Under the pieces are notes generated by a model that was not told the DNA's origin, made no database searches, and saw only the letters and a program-made list of their open reading frames with translations. A stretch of 60,000 nt of DNA from Nematostella vectensis (lineage: Eukaryota; Cnidaria; Anthozoa; Actiniaria; Edwardsiidae). Position 1 is the stretch's first letter, and every line of letters starts with the position of its first letter. Positions 30,817 to 43,130 of the stretch are shown here, piece by piece. Location of the stretch: positions 14,460,887 through 14,520,886 of the forward strand of contig NC_064034.1 in assembly GCF_932526225.1 (NCBI RefSeq). Direction: 5' to 3'. The translations under genes and the position numbers were made by a program.

Positions 30817-33800
30817 GTGTCGACATCTAGAACTAAGATAGCGCAGACAAGGCGCCTCTTGATCGGTTACACCATGTCCTCCGAAATTGGGATAAAGAAT
30901 GGCAGAGACCCTCTAGCGCAACTGCAAAGCACGGCTAAGGCCACCGAACACCATATCGCAAAGACGCTAGAACCTATAAAAGGCCTTAAATTCGGTTCAG
31001 CTTTAAAGATCACGTTCAAGAAAAACGTCGGCGACCACCTAGTGTTTAAGACTGCCTACTTTAAAAGCCCAAACACCCGAAACAATTTACACCCCAAACA
31101 ATCATCAATAGTACTGAGATCGGCAAGCATTGCGGAACACCCATCAGCAAGTTCTGAAAAGGATAGCCCAATGGGTATCTGAGGGATCTGGCTGGGTTAT
31201 AGAATCAGTCGATGGCCAGTAACTCAACATCGTAAAATACCAGCCGATGAGAGCGTCACCATACATCCAACTACCGGTAGGACTACGAGATAGAGGGTTG
31301 GTCAACATGAAGAATGAGGACAACGAGTGCTTCAGATGGTGTCACATAAGACACCTAAACCCACAGGATAAAACCCTCCAGCGAGTCAAGAAATCTGATA
31401 AGGCATTTGTCAACGAATTGGACTACTTAGGTGTTGAGTCCCCAGTGACTGTCAAACACTATAGTAAAATTAAGAAGCAGAACAGGATGAACATAAATGT
31501 ATTCAGCTACGATAGCGAACAACCGTATTTAATACACGTATCAAAGGAGAGGTTTGAAGACGATATGGAGCTTTTACTAATCACTGATGGTAGTAACCAG
31601 CATTACGTACTCATCAAAGACTTCAACAAATTCATGTTCAACCAGACAAAAAACGAACATAAAAAGCACTTTTGCATGAGCAGCCTCCAGTGAACGAACA
31701 TAAGAAGCACTTTTGCATGAGCTGCCTCCAGTGCTAACTATTCACGTCGACTGCCTCGAGATTAATGGGACACAGGCGGTCAAGATGCCTGACAAGTAAC
31801 AGAGCACACTCAAGTTCACAAACCACAACAAGCAATAGCCGGTTACCATTCCTCATCTACGCCGACTTTGAAACTATAACTGAAAAGATCCATGGGTGCC
31901 AACCTGATGATGGTCAGTCGTACACTGGAGCCTACCAAAAACATTCCGACTGTGGATTCGCCTATAAAGTAGTCTGCACCTATGATGGCAAGTATACAAA
32001 GCAAACGCAGATTTACAGACGTAAGAAGGCTGTGTACAAGTTCATGGAGAAAATGCAAGAAGAAGTCAAATTCTGCAAGAACATTATGAGGAAGCACTTT
32101 AATAAAGCGCTAAAAATGTCAAAGCATGACGAGGATCAATTCCAAAAAGCCAAAGAGTGCCACATATGCAACAAGGAATACACACAGAAGGACACTCGGG
32201 TTCGAGACCACTGCCACATAACTGGTAAGTACAGAGGCTCAGCGCACCAAGAGTGAAGAGATAAAGGTACCCGTCATATTTCACAACCTAAAAGGCTACG
32301 ACAGCCATTTCATAATGCAAGAGATTGGGGCCATAGTCAAGAAGCATACATACACAAACGGTAAAGAAGCAAATGAAGAGAAGCAAATAAACACCAACGC
32401 TATACCAAACAACATGGAGAAGTACATGGCCTTCATTTTCGGCAACCACCTCACCATCACAGACAGCTTCCAGTTTATGAGCTCCAGCTTGGAGAAATTG
32501 GTAGGCAACCTACATAGAGAGTCATTGAAATACACCTCTCAGAGGTGTTAAGTTAAGAGACTCGACCTTATGGCTAGAAAGGGAGTATACCCATACGACT
32601 ACATGGACAGTTTTGAGAGGTTCAACGACAAGCTACCAGTGACGGAGGACTTCTATAGCACTATGTACGACCGGCACATCTCAGAGGACAATTACAAACA
32701 AGCTAGAACTGTGTGGAAGAAGTTCAATCTCAAAACCATGGGCGACTACCACGACCTATACCTTGAGTCTGACATACTACTGCTGGCTGACGTGTTTGAG
32801 AACTTTAGGAAGACGTGCCTAGAATACTATAAGCTAGATCCATGCAACTACTTCACATCCCCCGGTCTATCATGGGACGCCATGCTAAAAAATGACAGAC
32901 ATTAAACTGGAACTCATGACAGACATCGACATGTTCCAATTCACTGAGAAGGGCATGCGCGGTGGCATATCATACATAGCCAACAGATACAGCAAGGCCA
33001 ACAATAAGTACATGGAATCATACGACGAGACGGTGCCCTCGAAGTATGTTATGTACTTGGATGCAAACAACTTGTATGGATGTGCTATGAGTCAGTACCT
33101 ATCAACTGGTGGATTCAGATGGATGACAGAGAAGAGAATCGAAAAACCTAGCTAAGAACAGCGAGAGAAGTAAAAAGGGGTTGATAATAGAAGTCGACCT
33201 AGAAGACCCCAAAAGCCTTCACGACCTCCACAACGACTGTCCACTAGCCGCGGAGAGAGTGAACGTATCAAAGGACATGCTGTCCGAGTACTGCGACAAG
33301 ATAGCAACAAAATACGGCATACAAACAGGTCTAGTCTCAAAACTTATCCCAACCTTAAAAGACAGAGAAGTGAGTACTTCACTACAGAAACCTCCAGCTA
33401 TACACAGACCTAGGCCTAAAAGTAACTATAGTCCACCGAGTCTTAGAGTTCGACCAATCACCATGGCTATAGCAGTATATAGACCTCAACACTGAAAAAC
33501 GTAAGAACGCTAAAAGCGCTAAAAACTCATTTGAGAAAGACTTCATCAAACTGATGAACAACAGCGTATTCGGAAAGACCATGAAGAACCTACCAAAAAA
33601 AGGAGACGTCCGACTGGTGACTGACGAGAAGAAACTACTCAAACTGACAAGGAAGCCCTCCTATGTGAGTAGTAAGATTTTCAACAAGGACTCAGTGGCC
33701 GTCCACAAAATCAAAGAGACACTGACCCTAAAGAGGCCGGCCTATGTGAGAATGTGCATCCTAGATCTCAGCAAGGTACTGATGTACTACTTCCACTACA

Positions 33801-34318
33801 ACTAAACCAAACAGAAGTACGGAGACAAGGCAAGGCTACTATTCACCGATACAGACAGTCTGACCTATGAGATAGAGGCAGAAGCCGCGTACCAAGATTT
33901 CTGGAACGACAAAGACAAATTCGACAATAGCGACTACCCAAAGAGCTCCACATACTTCAACGAAACAAACAAGAAAGGCAAGTTTAAAGACGAGGCTGCA
34001 GGAATCCCCATCTGCGAGTTTGTCGGACTGCAATCCAAAATGTACAGCTATGTGAAAAGCGACCAATCAGGAGGAAAGAAAGCAAAGGGAATCAAAAAGA
34101 ACGTAATCAAAAGTAATATCAAGCAGGAAGATTGTAGAAAGACATCAATGGACGACAGACAGATGCACCACAAAATAAAGACCATCAGAAGCAAAAACCA
34201 TAAGTTAGGAAGCTATGAAATCAATAAAGTGCCACTCAGCTGTTTCGATGATAAAAGGTATATATCAAAAGACGGAATCAAAAGTTTAGCCTACGGGCAC
34301 TATAAGATTGGACAATAA
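30817..34318 (+). pseudogene. POLB: Second protein-primed-type DNA polymerase B (different lineage; broken)
   Basis: Long PolB spread over many frames. N-terminal part 30817-31700 (GLVNMKNEDNECFRWCHIRHL, NINVFSYDSEQP). ExoI YADFE near 31858; zinc/HNH-like CHICNKEY...VRDHCHITGKYRG; ExoII HNLKGYDSHF near 32281; ExoIII YLESDILLLADVF near 32758; PGLSWDAML; block A YLDANNLYGCAMS near 33050; KLMNNSVFGKTM near 33548; block C TDTDS at 33844-33858, intact; C-terminal FVGLQSKMYSY and PLSCFDDKRY, stop at 34318. Breaks: TAA near 31226, a 41-bp duplication 31652-31733, stops or frame changes near 32254, 32550, 32890, 33155, 33470 and 33803. It is of the kind abundant in Hydra and other cnidarian genomes and distinct from the PolB at 8428. 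Confidence 0.88.
31652..31733. repeat. 41-bp tandem duplication in the second PolB
   Basis: aacgaacataaaaagcactt begins copy 1 at 31652; copy 2 begins at 31693 with two substitutions. 41 is not a multiple of three, so the frame breaks. Confidence 0.92.
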
Positions 34319-34441
34319 CCCCGATCACCCATTTGACAGATGAATCTTTATTTGACATATACTGGCATCCACTAATCTGGAGAAGGTATACCATCTTAAC
34401 GCACCAAAACTATTTAAAAATAATTTCTAGTATAGTAGTAT

Positions 34442-34905
34442 ACTAACATGGAAATTGAACGATTTTCAAGAAAGGTGAGGAGCATCCGTACGCGGCCTAC
34501 GGTATGCAAATCTTCAAAGACCCAAAGGGCGAGATGCATAGCAACCTCGGCAGGTTCTCCGTAGCGTCAGACCGCGATGAGTACAAGATCGGATCTGGCA
34601 GATCTGATAGAGACACCGACTACTCCTTTTACAAAATTGGACAAGACTACAAAAAGTCAGGCGTTGATAAGGTGAGGAACGAAGTAGTTACGACATTCAA
34701 ATACGAAGACCGAAGCAGGAAAGTGGTCGAGAAGGTCAACGTCACGCGCATGGGTGAGATTGTGGAAGACGAGAGCATGGAGAGGATGACGATCTACCCA
34801 AGTAGGAGCCGCCCGTGGATCCGGATGTCAGGGAAGGGCAGCCCGGAGGGCGAGCTCAGGCGAACCGAGCCTGCGCTTTTTTGCACCAAGTCTGGACGAC
34901 TCTGA
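34442..34905 (+). pseudogene. Unknown ORF downstream of PolB, one frame change
   Basis: An open frame of 133 codons from 34504 (MQIFKDPKGEMHSNLGRF, charged, Lys/Asp/Arg-rich). Upstream the same frame is open from about 34459 (FKKGEEHPYAAYG), and an ATG at 34448 is out of frame by an indel near 34460. Family not recognised. It ends in a GC-richer stretch unlike its start, so the last 40 residues may be unrelated. Confidence 0.4.
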
Positions 34906-35017
34906 GACATGGACCCAACATGTACGAGCCAACGTCTGTGACATGACTCAACCCGAACACACCGCACGAATTCCACGAAATGAAGAAAGCATATAGTTCC
35001 AGTAATTTATTCATAAG

Positions 35018-35200
35018 CTGACACCAAAATCTTGTATTATATAGTCTAACAACAATATAATACCATATAGTTTCACCAAAATCTTTTATCATATAGTTTC
35101 AACACAATATGATACCATATAGTTTCACCAAAATCTTTTATCATATAGTTTCACCAAAATCTATTATCATATATTTTCACCAAAATGTGATACCATACGA
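35018..35200. repeat. Short tandem repeat, catatagtttcaccaaaatc unit
   Basis: Six or more degenerate copies of about 27-40 bp around catatagtttcaccaaaatc, AT-rich, after the last ORF of the Bro-N/PolB fragment. Confidence 0.85.
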
Positions 35201-35201
35201 T

Positions 35202-35260
35202 GGTGAGTAGTATAGACTTAGAGGAGTGTGCTGAAACCGCCAAGTCCTATACTACTCACC
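35202..35260. repeat. Inverted repeat hairpin, 18/19-bp arms
   Basis: ggtgagtagtatagactt at 35202-35219 pairs with aagtcctatactactcacc at 35242-35260 with one bulge and a 22-nt loop. Confidence 0.85.
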
Positions 35261-35299
35261 AAAAAGAAAAAAAAAACTACCATGTTGCATGCCACAGCA

Positions 35300-36790
35300 C
35301 TGAACCTCAATACTGAATACACAGTGGAAGATATGATACTAATGTGTCTGGAAACCATCGTTGGCTATACAACCATATCACAATCTCATATGAGTCATGT
35401 TTTACGATGTATTTTCTTCGTTCTACTCATCCGATTACACAATAGAACAATGGAATAAACAATAAGAACAATAGAGACCATAGTTATTGATTATAGTAAA
35501 ACATGACAGGTATACACAGTCTATTCACTAAGACATTAATGCAGACAATAATATTGTTTTTTTCAAGTACTCTATAATGAATGCACAAATAACAAATGTA
35601 TACATGGAAACAGTTTCAAGGAATTCCAATAAAGTATACAAGTAAATGACCCATTAACCGCATCGTTGTTAGAGAATGTTCAATGGGAAAATGTATGTGA
35701 TAATTACCAACTCACTCGGTCAAATCACTATGCCCATAATACATTGCCTTTAAACGAAAGGGCGCTTAAAATAAAAGCGTCTAAACAAGCAGGAGCCAGA
35801 AAAAGACTATTGAATATTGTTTTTTTAGAACTATGGCTTTATTCAATTTTTAGCACATACATTATCGTACAATAAAACAAGCCAGCTTTTTCGTTCTGAA
35901 GTGCTTTCGAGCATTAATACCGCAAATTTGTGACAATTTCTGTACCATTTTGCGCATTTGCGACAAAGAGTTTCTACAGATGTTTCTTCTGCAGAACATA
36001 CAAATCCTTTAATATTCTCAAAAAAAGAATCACAATCTAATGTCTATGTCTATAACTTTGATTAAGGAGGCATATCTAAAGCATCTTATTGGTCTTTGGT
36101 GTCTAGTTGACAGGCATTTACAAAGCCCCCTTATTAAATCACTCTCTACCTCTGTTTATTTAGCCAATGTCAAAATACCCGATTATTGCGATTAATCGCA
36201 GATTTGGAAGAAATAAATTTAAAATCAAGACAAAAGTTCATATTAAGTAGGTTATAGATATTTTAAGTCCATGATACATAAAGAATGAGGTTTTTTTTAC
36301 CTAAAATACGCCATTTTACGAGGTACTTACAGCATATACAGTGCCAATCTAAGCCGCCATCTTGGATAACCTTGAGGAGGATTGGGTCTAGCTTTGAAAA
36401 CTTTTTCTTTTAAATAAAGCGTTTTAATGCAGCCGACGACAGTTTTATCTTGAAATATTAACAAATACCGTTATATTTCCCCTACCAAAAAAAACAATAA
36501 CAATTTTTCGCCTTAGTTTTGGAAATATAAGGTCTTTTATATTTCACAACAGGGAGCCCTTGATGGACGCTTTTTTCTCATTTTTATTCCTTTGTTACAC
36601 AAAATCCTCAAGTGGTACCGGTGGGCACCAGTCTCAATATTAATTAGCATCCTCTTGACTATCTTTATGCCAAGTTTGGTGCTTTTGTCCGCTATGTATA
36701 GATTGAAACACTAAGCGACCGGACTACAAGGGTATTTTATACCGCAGGTCCGTCCTGGATAAACACTGAAAGTTTCCGAAGAAATAGTAG
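35300..36790. other. No gene seen
   Basis: 1.5 kb AT-rich DNA with short chance ORFs only. Confidence 0.4.
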
Positions 36791-36794
36791 CAAC

Positions 36795-37659
36795 CAAGAG
36801 AGTATAAGATAAAAGAGGGACACTTTGGTATTACCTGCGCGCCATATCGACTCCGAATCCGGCTATTTTTAGTAACCACCACCCCACTACTTTTATTTTG
36901 TCCTACTCCCCCGCGGGTTGCGTGTTTTTTGTTTTGCAAACTTGATAGGATGAAAAGAGATCATGTAAAATAACAAACAAGTCTAACTTAAGTAAGCAAG
37001 ATTGGCAATAAAGCTTAATCCTTGAATAGTTTGGCTGTTTTGTTTGTCTGAGTGGCGAATTGAAGAGAAGGAAAGGAGAAGAGCGATAAAATGGCTGTGA
37101 TACCGCGTTTGATTCAAATCCCATCACAAAAATGCATTCCCTCGCTACAAGGATAGTTTTATGAAATGTATTATTCTTGGATTCCTTCTCAATTCACCGC
37201 AATATTACAAAAAATCAATATCATATCTAATGTCTAACTTACAGATTTCGTTTGACCATTAGGAAGATAATGAATGTTGAGAAACCACGAAGAAGCAGCA
37301 AGTTAGAGCGAAAACAGAGCTTGAAGCACGAGGTTTTCCGCTCTTGATTTTGAATGGTCTCGTTTTCGAAATCTTGTAATCCTCGAAGTACTACATCCCC
37401 TTAATAAGCCGCAACTGCCCGTATCCTTGATGCTGGAATGAAATTTTCGATGGTATTTGTCCAAAGGTGTTTTTTTTTTTTCGGTTTCAAGTCACAAAAC
37501 AGCGGCAAACAACGAGATGTTAATGCCACAGCGCGGGGGTAGGGTGAGTAAAATGCTCACGCGCAGTGGTGGGGTGGTGGTTACTAAAAATAACCAGATT
37601 CGGAATCGACATGGCGGTCGGGTAATACCAGTGTCCCTCTCTTATCTTATGCTCTCTTG
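36795..37659. mobile_element. Non-autonomous DNA transposon with long TIRs (865 bp)
   Basis: The left end caagagagtataagataaa (36795 on) and the right end (up to 37659) are inverse copies for about 130-150 bp, including cgactccgaatccggctatt and tttagtaaccaccacccca. Identity is about 85-90% by eye. The interior (about 36940-37500) encodes nothing recognisable. No target duplication could be fixed at the ends, so the superfamily is open. Confidence 0.8.
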
Positions 37660-37669
37660 TAAAACATAA

Positions 37670-38345
37670 TAAATGGAATACCCTACACACCTCCTACAAA
37701 CAATCCCCGATCTTTTTGTGGTAAAAAAAAAAGAAACATTTATAATCTAAATAAATTTATTTTGAATTTTTGCGCTCGAAAAAATGCGGCATCTTTGAAA
37801 GTTTTTGACAACGCCTCAGTCACCTTGACCAAAACACAGGTAGCCCAAGCTCTTTCTTTGTCCCTATTGATTTTACGGTAAACATAGGGCGGAAATCAAA
37901 ATTAGTGAAAAATAAAAAACAACTTGCCGAAAAGACGTGCGTAGTCTAGTGTTGTGTTTATGTTTACTTTTTGCGTGTTCTTTGGTCGTAATTAAAGCGC
38001 CTTTTTCAAGATTCAAGATTCACGATTTGAAATTTTTAACGAACGAAGTGAAAGGTAGGAAACTAATTTTGGACATACCTTACGTTCCGTCCTCAAAAAC
38101 ACACTTCCTCCCGCTTAATCGAGCTCAAATCACGGCGACATCCTCACAGATAGTTGGAGTCTAACCAGTCCAAACCTCAGCGCCACACGATTCTCCATTG
38201 CAGTGGAATCCGGCAGAATATTCGTCTTTTTATAGTCGAAATATGCTTGACCACAATGAATTTGGCAACCGCCAAAGAGGTCCTTGCCGTGGGAGGGAGC
38301 GTCAAAATTAGTGTGCAAAATTTTGCACACGATTCCCCTGCCGGG
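37670..38345. other. No gene seen
   Basis: AT-rich stretch before the 3' tail of the minus-strand LINE; short chance ORFs only. Confidence 0.4.
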
Positions 38346-38351
38346 GAAGAT

Positions 38352-40290
38352 TATTTTATTATTTATTTATTTTTATCTATTTATTACATTCACGGTGATG
38401 ACGGCCGTAGGAGGCAAAGAATAGGACTCGATGTCCCTTACAGGCTCAGCCTCCGTTGGTCAGCAGTATAGTCAACATTACATACATAAAAACAACACTA
38501 GCAAACTTAACAGCGACAAACTGAATCAGTGTTGCACTGCCTACAAATAGGACATAAGATGCGCCATGTCCGGATGTCGTCAGGGTGGAAGACTTCGGAT
38601 AGGCGCGTTGCCAGTAGTGACTTCAAGCGGGACTTGAAGAGGGAGGTCCGCTCAGACGATCTAATTTGCAGGGGGAGGGCATTCCAGGCAGGGCAAACAC
38701 GTACAATATACGATTCGCGGAAGGTAGAGGTTCGCGAAGCGATCAAGCGAATGTCTAATCCTGTTGAACCTCGACGAGTGCTAGAGTTTGAAACATGAAT
38801 GATACTGGAGGTGTCCATGTGTATCTCGCCTTTGATACATCGATAGAGGAAAAGCAGATCAAGGTATTCAAGGAAATAGCACATAGGGAGTAGATTAATG
38901 TTAAGAAGGCGCTGCTTATAGTCCAGTTCGAGTCCTTGAAACATGTAGCGCGTAGCTCTCCACTGCACTCTCTCTAGCGATCTCATCAGATGAAGAGACC
39001 CCAACTGGCAGGGCGCCCACACCTGGCTAGCATAGGTGAGGTGCGATCTTACAAGGGAGACATACAGCGTCTTTTGTAAATCGAGGGGAAGACCGTTTGG
39101 GCAGTGCCGTCGGAGGAAGCCGAGCATCTTGTTTGCTTTTGAGATGACGTTATGGGTGTGTTCACCCCAGGAGAGGTCCTGTGACACTTGGACGCCAAGG
39201 TCGCGGACAGATGTTACCCTTTCCAGTGTGGCACCGCCGAGAACATACTCGCTTTCGAAACTCTGTCTCTTTCGCGCAACCCGCAGATTTTCGCATTTGC
39301 TTGGCTGGAAAACGAGCTCGTTGTAGGTTGCCCATTTCTCAAGTGAGTCCAGATCTTCTTGAAGTTTCTGCACATCGTTTGGTGTTGTAATAGTTTGAAA
39401 GCATTTGGTATCGTCGGCGAACATAACAATGCTTGGAGACACAGCATCCGGTAGGTCATTGATGTACAAAACAAAGAAAATTGGACCAAGTACCGATCAT
39501 TAGAGAACCCCCAAACCCACCTCCTCCCAATTGCTGGTCACGCCGTTTAAGACCACACGTTGACGGCGACAGGATAAATAACTCTCAAACCATCTATAGA
39601 GGCTACCTGTGATACCAAGAGCACAGAGCTTCTGAAGTAGATGGGCATGACACACGGTGTCAAAGGCACGGGTCAGGTCGAGGTAGATAACGTCTGTCTC
39701 TACACCACGATCCAGGGTCTTGCCGATGTCGTGGAGAACCGCCAGCAGTTGTGTAGTGCACGAAACCCTCGCGAAAACTGGTGCTGCAGATGGTATATGC
39801 AGTCAATTGTGAATGACACTAGCCGCCTGGCAACACATTTCTCCAGTACCTTAGACAAGATCGTTAAAAGCGATATACCACGGTAGTTGGAAAACAAGGC
39901 ACGCGGACCTTTCTTGTAGATGGGAGTCAGCATCCTTCCACTCAGAGAAAATCTCGCCCGATGCGAGAGAGAGGTTGAAGAGACTGCAGACTGGTTCAGC
40001 GATGGCGTCAGCGCACTCAACAAGAAGTCTTGCGGGGATAAGGTCAGGACCCATTGCCTTGTTGACATTGAGCGCTTGAAGTTCTTGTAGCACTTACTGT
40101 GTAGACAGCACGATACTTGAAAGCACATGGCTTATGCATAGGGTGCCTGCTGGAAAAGAGCACAGGGAGTTTTCCGTGAAGATCGACTTGAAATGGTTCG
40201 AAAACGCTTTGGCCTTGAGCAAATCGCCGGTGACCTCGTTTTTGCCCTCTAACATCGTTTCAGAAAAGAAGCTGCAAGAGGATTTGGTTT
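38352..40290 (-). mobile_element. CR1/L2/Rex-like LINE, 5'-truncated, minus strand
   Basis: The 3' end is the (ATAAA/ATAA)n tail at 38352-38392 on the plus side, followed inward by a short 3' UTR and the reverse transcriptase. The 5' side fades near 40290, beside an unrelated inverted repeat. No endonuclease domain is present. It is a different family from the array at 1-8426 (its tail, C-terminus and core differ). Confidence 0.8.
38507..40290 (-). pseudogene. LINE reverse transcriptase, minus strand, with lesions
   Basis: Order on the minus strand: LQELQALNVNKAMGPDLIPA (upstream part, 40093 on), TPIYKKGPRALFSNYRGISLL (RT block), TSDCIYHLQH-like block, then after frame changes the 320-aa open part from 39469: MYINDLPDAV...IVMFADDTKCF (catalytic block C), SLEKWATYNELVFQPSKCE, LERVQWRATRYM, and a Cys-rich end CPICRQC at 38507. 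Frame changes lie near 40000-39900, 39790 and 39500. The C-terminal half is intact. Reading frame between 39700 and 39500 carries the expected block A only in fragments. Confidence 0.85.
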
Positions 40291-40299
40291 TGAAGAAGG

Positions 40300-40377
40300 C
40301 ATAAAAATAAAGCCACTGGCAAAATTCATAGCCAGAACCAGCGATGAGACTCCAATGCCAGTGGCTTTATTTTTATG
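40300..40377. repeat. Perfect 22-bp inverted repeat, 34-bp loop
   Basis: Arm 40300-40321 (cataaaaataaagccactgg plus two bases) is exactly inverse to 40356-40377. It lies at the 5' border of the minus-strand LINE. Confidence 0.95.
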
Positions 40378-40439
40378 GGATTTATTGATCTCGAAGTTGA
40401 TTCCGTTGGCCAATGAAGTGTTTGGCCTTGGGATTATTT

Positions 40440-42760
40440 ATAAATGTGGGAGAGAAAACTCAGCAACCCGGTGAAATACCTGTTGAATGGCTTCAAACTC
40501 GGTCGAGTAATAAACGACACAAAAAGTGAGTCATTGCGAATCAATTTATTCATAAATACGCAATTTTGTAGATTTTGAATTTTGACCGTCAAATTACATA
40601 TAATGAGCTTGGACTGCCTTCCAAACGCATGACCAGAAAACAACCATTTCAAACCTCGAAAAAAAGGTGAGTTTTTATGCCTAAAATTTACTTTTCATGG
40701 CTTCAAAACTCAGAAAACAGGATTTAAATTAGTCATCAAAAGCTTATAGGTACTTAAAGAAGCGGGGAAACTCTGTTTTGCTAGAAAATGCATCTTGACT
40801 TTGTCCCCATAACTGCCGATATTAGTAATGCAGGCCTTCTTTAGAAAATATGTTGCTTTTAGATCAAATCTTGCTTTCCTGTTTTTTTTTGTTTTTTTTG
40901 TTTTTTTTTTTACATCGCCTCGAGCTCGGACAAGATTGTTTTGTGGTGTGTGAAGTTTTAATTCTATTTACAAGCTACTATAAGTTGGGATTTAAGTATA
41001 CATATGTAGTATTAAATGGTAGTTTTTTATTGTTGGGATCTTTCTATCAATACACTTTAATCATCAGAGAAAGCAGTCCATTTTTTGTATTCTAGTAATG
41101 TTAACTAAACAGTTTAGTAAATCTTTGTGAAGTAATTGGGAGCCAAACTTGAATGTTGAATCTATTATATATAAATTCTACTTAATTCCATGATTTCATC
41201 CTAGCTATACCCAAGGAGCAAGTCATGGTGACATCTGAATAATCAACAAGGTTATTCTTAAAAAAAAACAGATACATAGACATATACAGTATTACATTTC
41301 CCTTTATAAAGGAAACATGTTTTGTTGCTATCAACTGATTTATGTGTCACTGAAGTGTATAGCTACCAGTCATATTTTATAAACTGCATTATAGATTATA
41401 ATTTGAATAAACCAAAAAGCTTTCTCTTTTATCCATTCAGTTCAAGACTTCTCAATCTTACAGTAAAAGCAAGTATAGATACAGGGGGGGGGGGATCCAT
41501 TGAATAAAATCAGTAAAAGTCATGTCTCTATTTTGTATAATTTAACTTCTAAAGTATAAAACATATGTTTGGGCAACTAAGGATCTAGACCATTTTTCGG
41601 ACAAATAGAAACACAAAGTTAATTCAGTTGTTATTATTTGTAGTCATTTGTAGTCATCATAGACTGCAAGATAAAAACAAAGTACTATACAGGTGCATTC
41701 TGATCCAAAAAGTAAAAAGATAGACTCAATTATGGCTCCAACTCACTTAGATGGATATCAGGCATTTCTTTAGTAGCCCTTCAGTGGTTTGGTGTACATA
41801 TATGTGTAAGTAATACAAGCTGAGACATTGTGCAAGGGTTTTCTGCTGTTTCTGTGAGCCAGTTATGCACTATAAAAACAAATATTGAAACAAATGTTTT
41901 CTTTTATTGTATACCACTCCCTTGTCTTGTACAGACAAATAGTAAGTGTTGCATTTTATTGGGACGGTACTAAGCCCTACTTTTAACCCTGCATCTGATA
42001 AGTTAGCACGAGGGCACAATGGTCTAATGACCAAGTGCTCTCCAAGAAATCCAGTTGACTGCACTATACTTCCTATTCAAACAAGGTGTACCTAGTACTC
42101 TGATGAGTATACCTAATATATAGATTTAGGCACTGCCTAAAAGTGGAGCACTTTTTAGCAATACTTGTAGCAAATTTTAGGAGGTAGGGGATGCAAACTA
42201 GCTTTGGAGTAGTTTTTATATTTTATATTTATTTCCAAGAAGATCCTGGTGTCTTGGGTACATTACTAATTTCTGCAATGACCCCCACCCCCTGGGGTTT
42301 GACTCTCCAAAAAAGTAGATGGGGTGTAGATAATCATTCTATCTTTTAGTGTATAAACTTCACCCAACTACTATCCCTCAGGGGATGTTTAATGGTTATT
42401 CTGATACTGCTATCCTTTAGGGGCATCAAATTAATGAATTTTTGTATTCAATAACAACTGATATATTTACCTCCCTCCACTCCCCCAGGAAGACTACTCA
42501 GGATTATGATGGATGAATGAATTGAATTGAGCACGAGAATGACAATAAATACTTTTATTAACAAATTGATGCCTTTTAGGGAATGCTTGTTTTTATTATC
42601 ATTGTGCAAATGCACCATTATTTGACATGAAAAATTCAAAGCTGAGATCCAGCAGTATGGGATTGCTTTTAGTAGGAAAGTGGTGTATACACATGTTAAA
42701 AAAGGTGTTATTCTGAATTATTAAGAAATCATGGCTTTTAATTTAAAAGCATTTATTTAG
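40440..42760. other. No gene seen
   Basis: 2.3 kb AT-rich DNA with chance ORFs. A motif at about 42123-42148 (tttaggcactgcctaaaag) recurs at 51284. Confidence 0.4.
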
Positions 42761-43130
42761 GCTGGTGTCTTATCACATACAATTTGGTTGTGAAAAATTG
42801 TGCAAGCCATAATAGAAATAATATTGTATTGACACAGGAAATTAAAATGGTTCATTCAAAATTATTCATTTCTAAAGTTAGGCTTGTGTCCTATCCTTTA
42901 TAATTTGGCTATGAAAATTTGTGCACACCACAATATATTGTGGTGTGCACAAAATATTGCATTGATATGAAAAAATAAAATGGTTCATTCAAAAAGTATT
43001 CATGCATAAAATTATGCTCGTGTCTTATCATTGATAATTTGGCTATGAAAAATCATGCATAACCTAATAAAATATTGTATTGTCATGAGAACCTATTGGT
43101 TATTTAGATCAAAAATAATAAAATATAGCG
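42761..43130. repeat. Three diverged tandem repeats, about 121-134 bp
   Basis: Units begin gctggtgtct (42761), gcttgtgtcc (42882) and gctcgtgtct (43016), each followed by ataatttggctatgaaaa-like sequence and aaatggttcattcaaaa. A weaker fourth half-unit reaches about 43235. Confidence 0.85.
42918..42953. repeat. Perfect 36-bp palindrome
   Basis: 18-bp half tttgtgcacaccacaata followed at once by its inverse, with no loop, in the middle unit of the tandem repeat. Confidence 0.97.
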
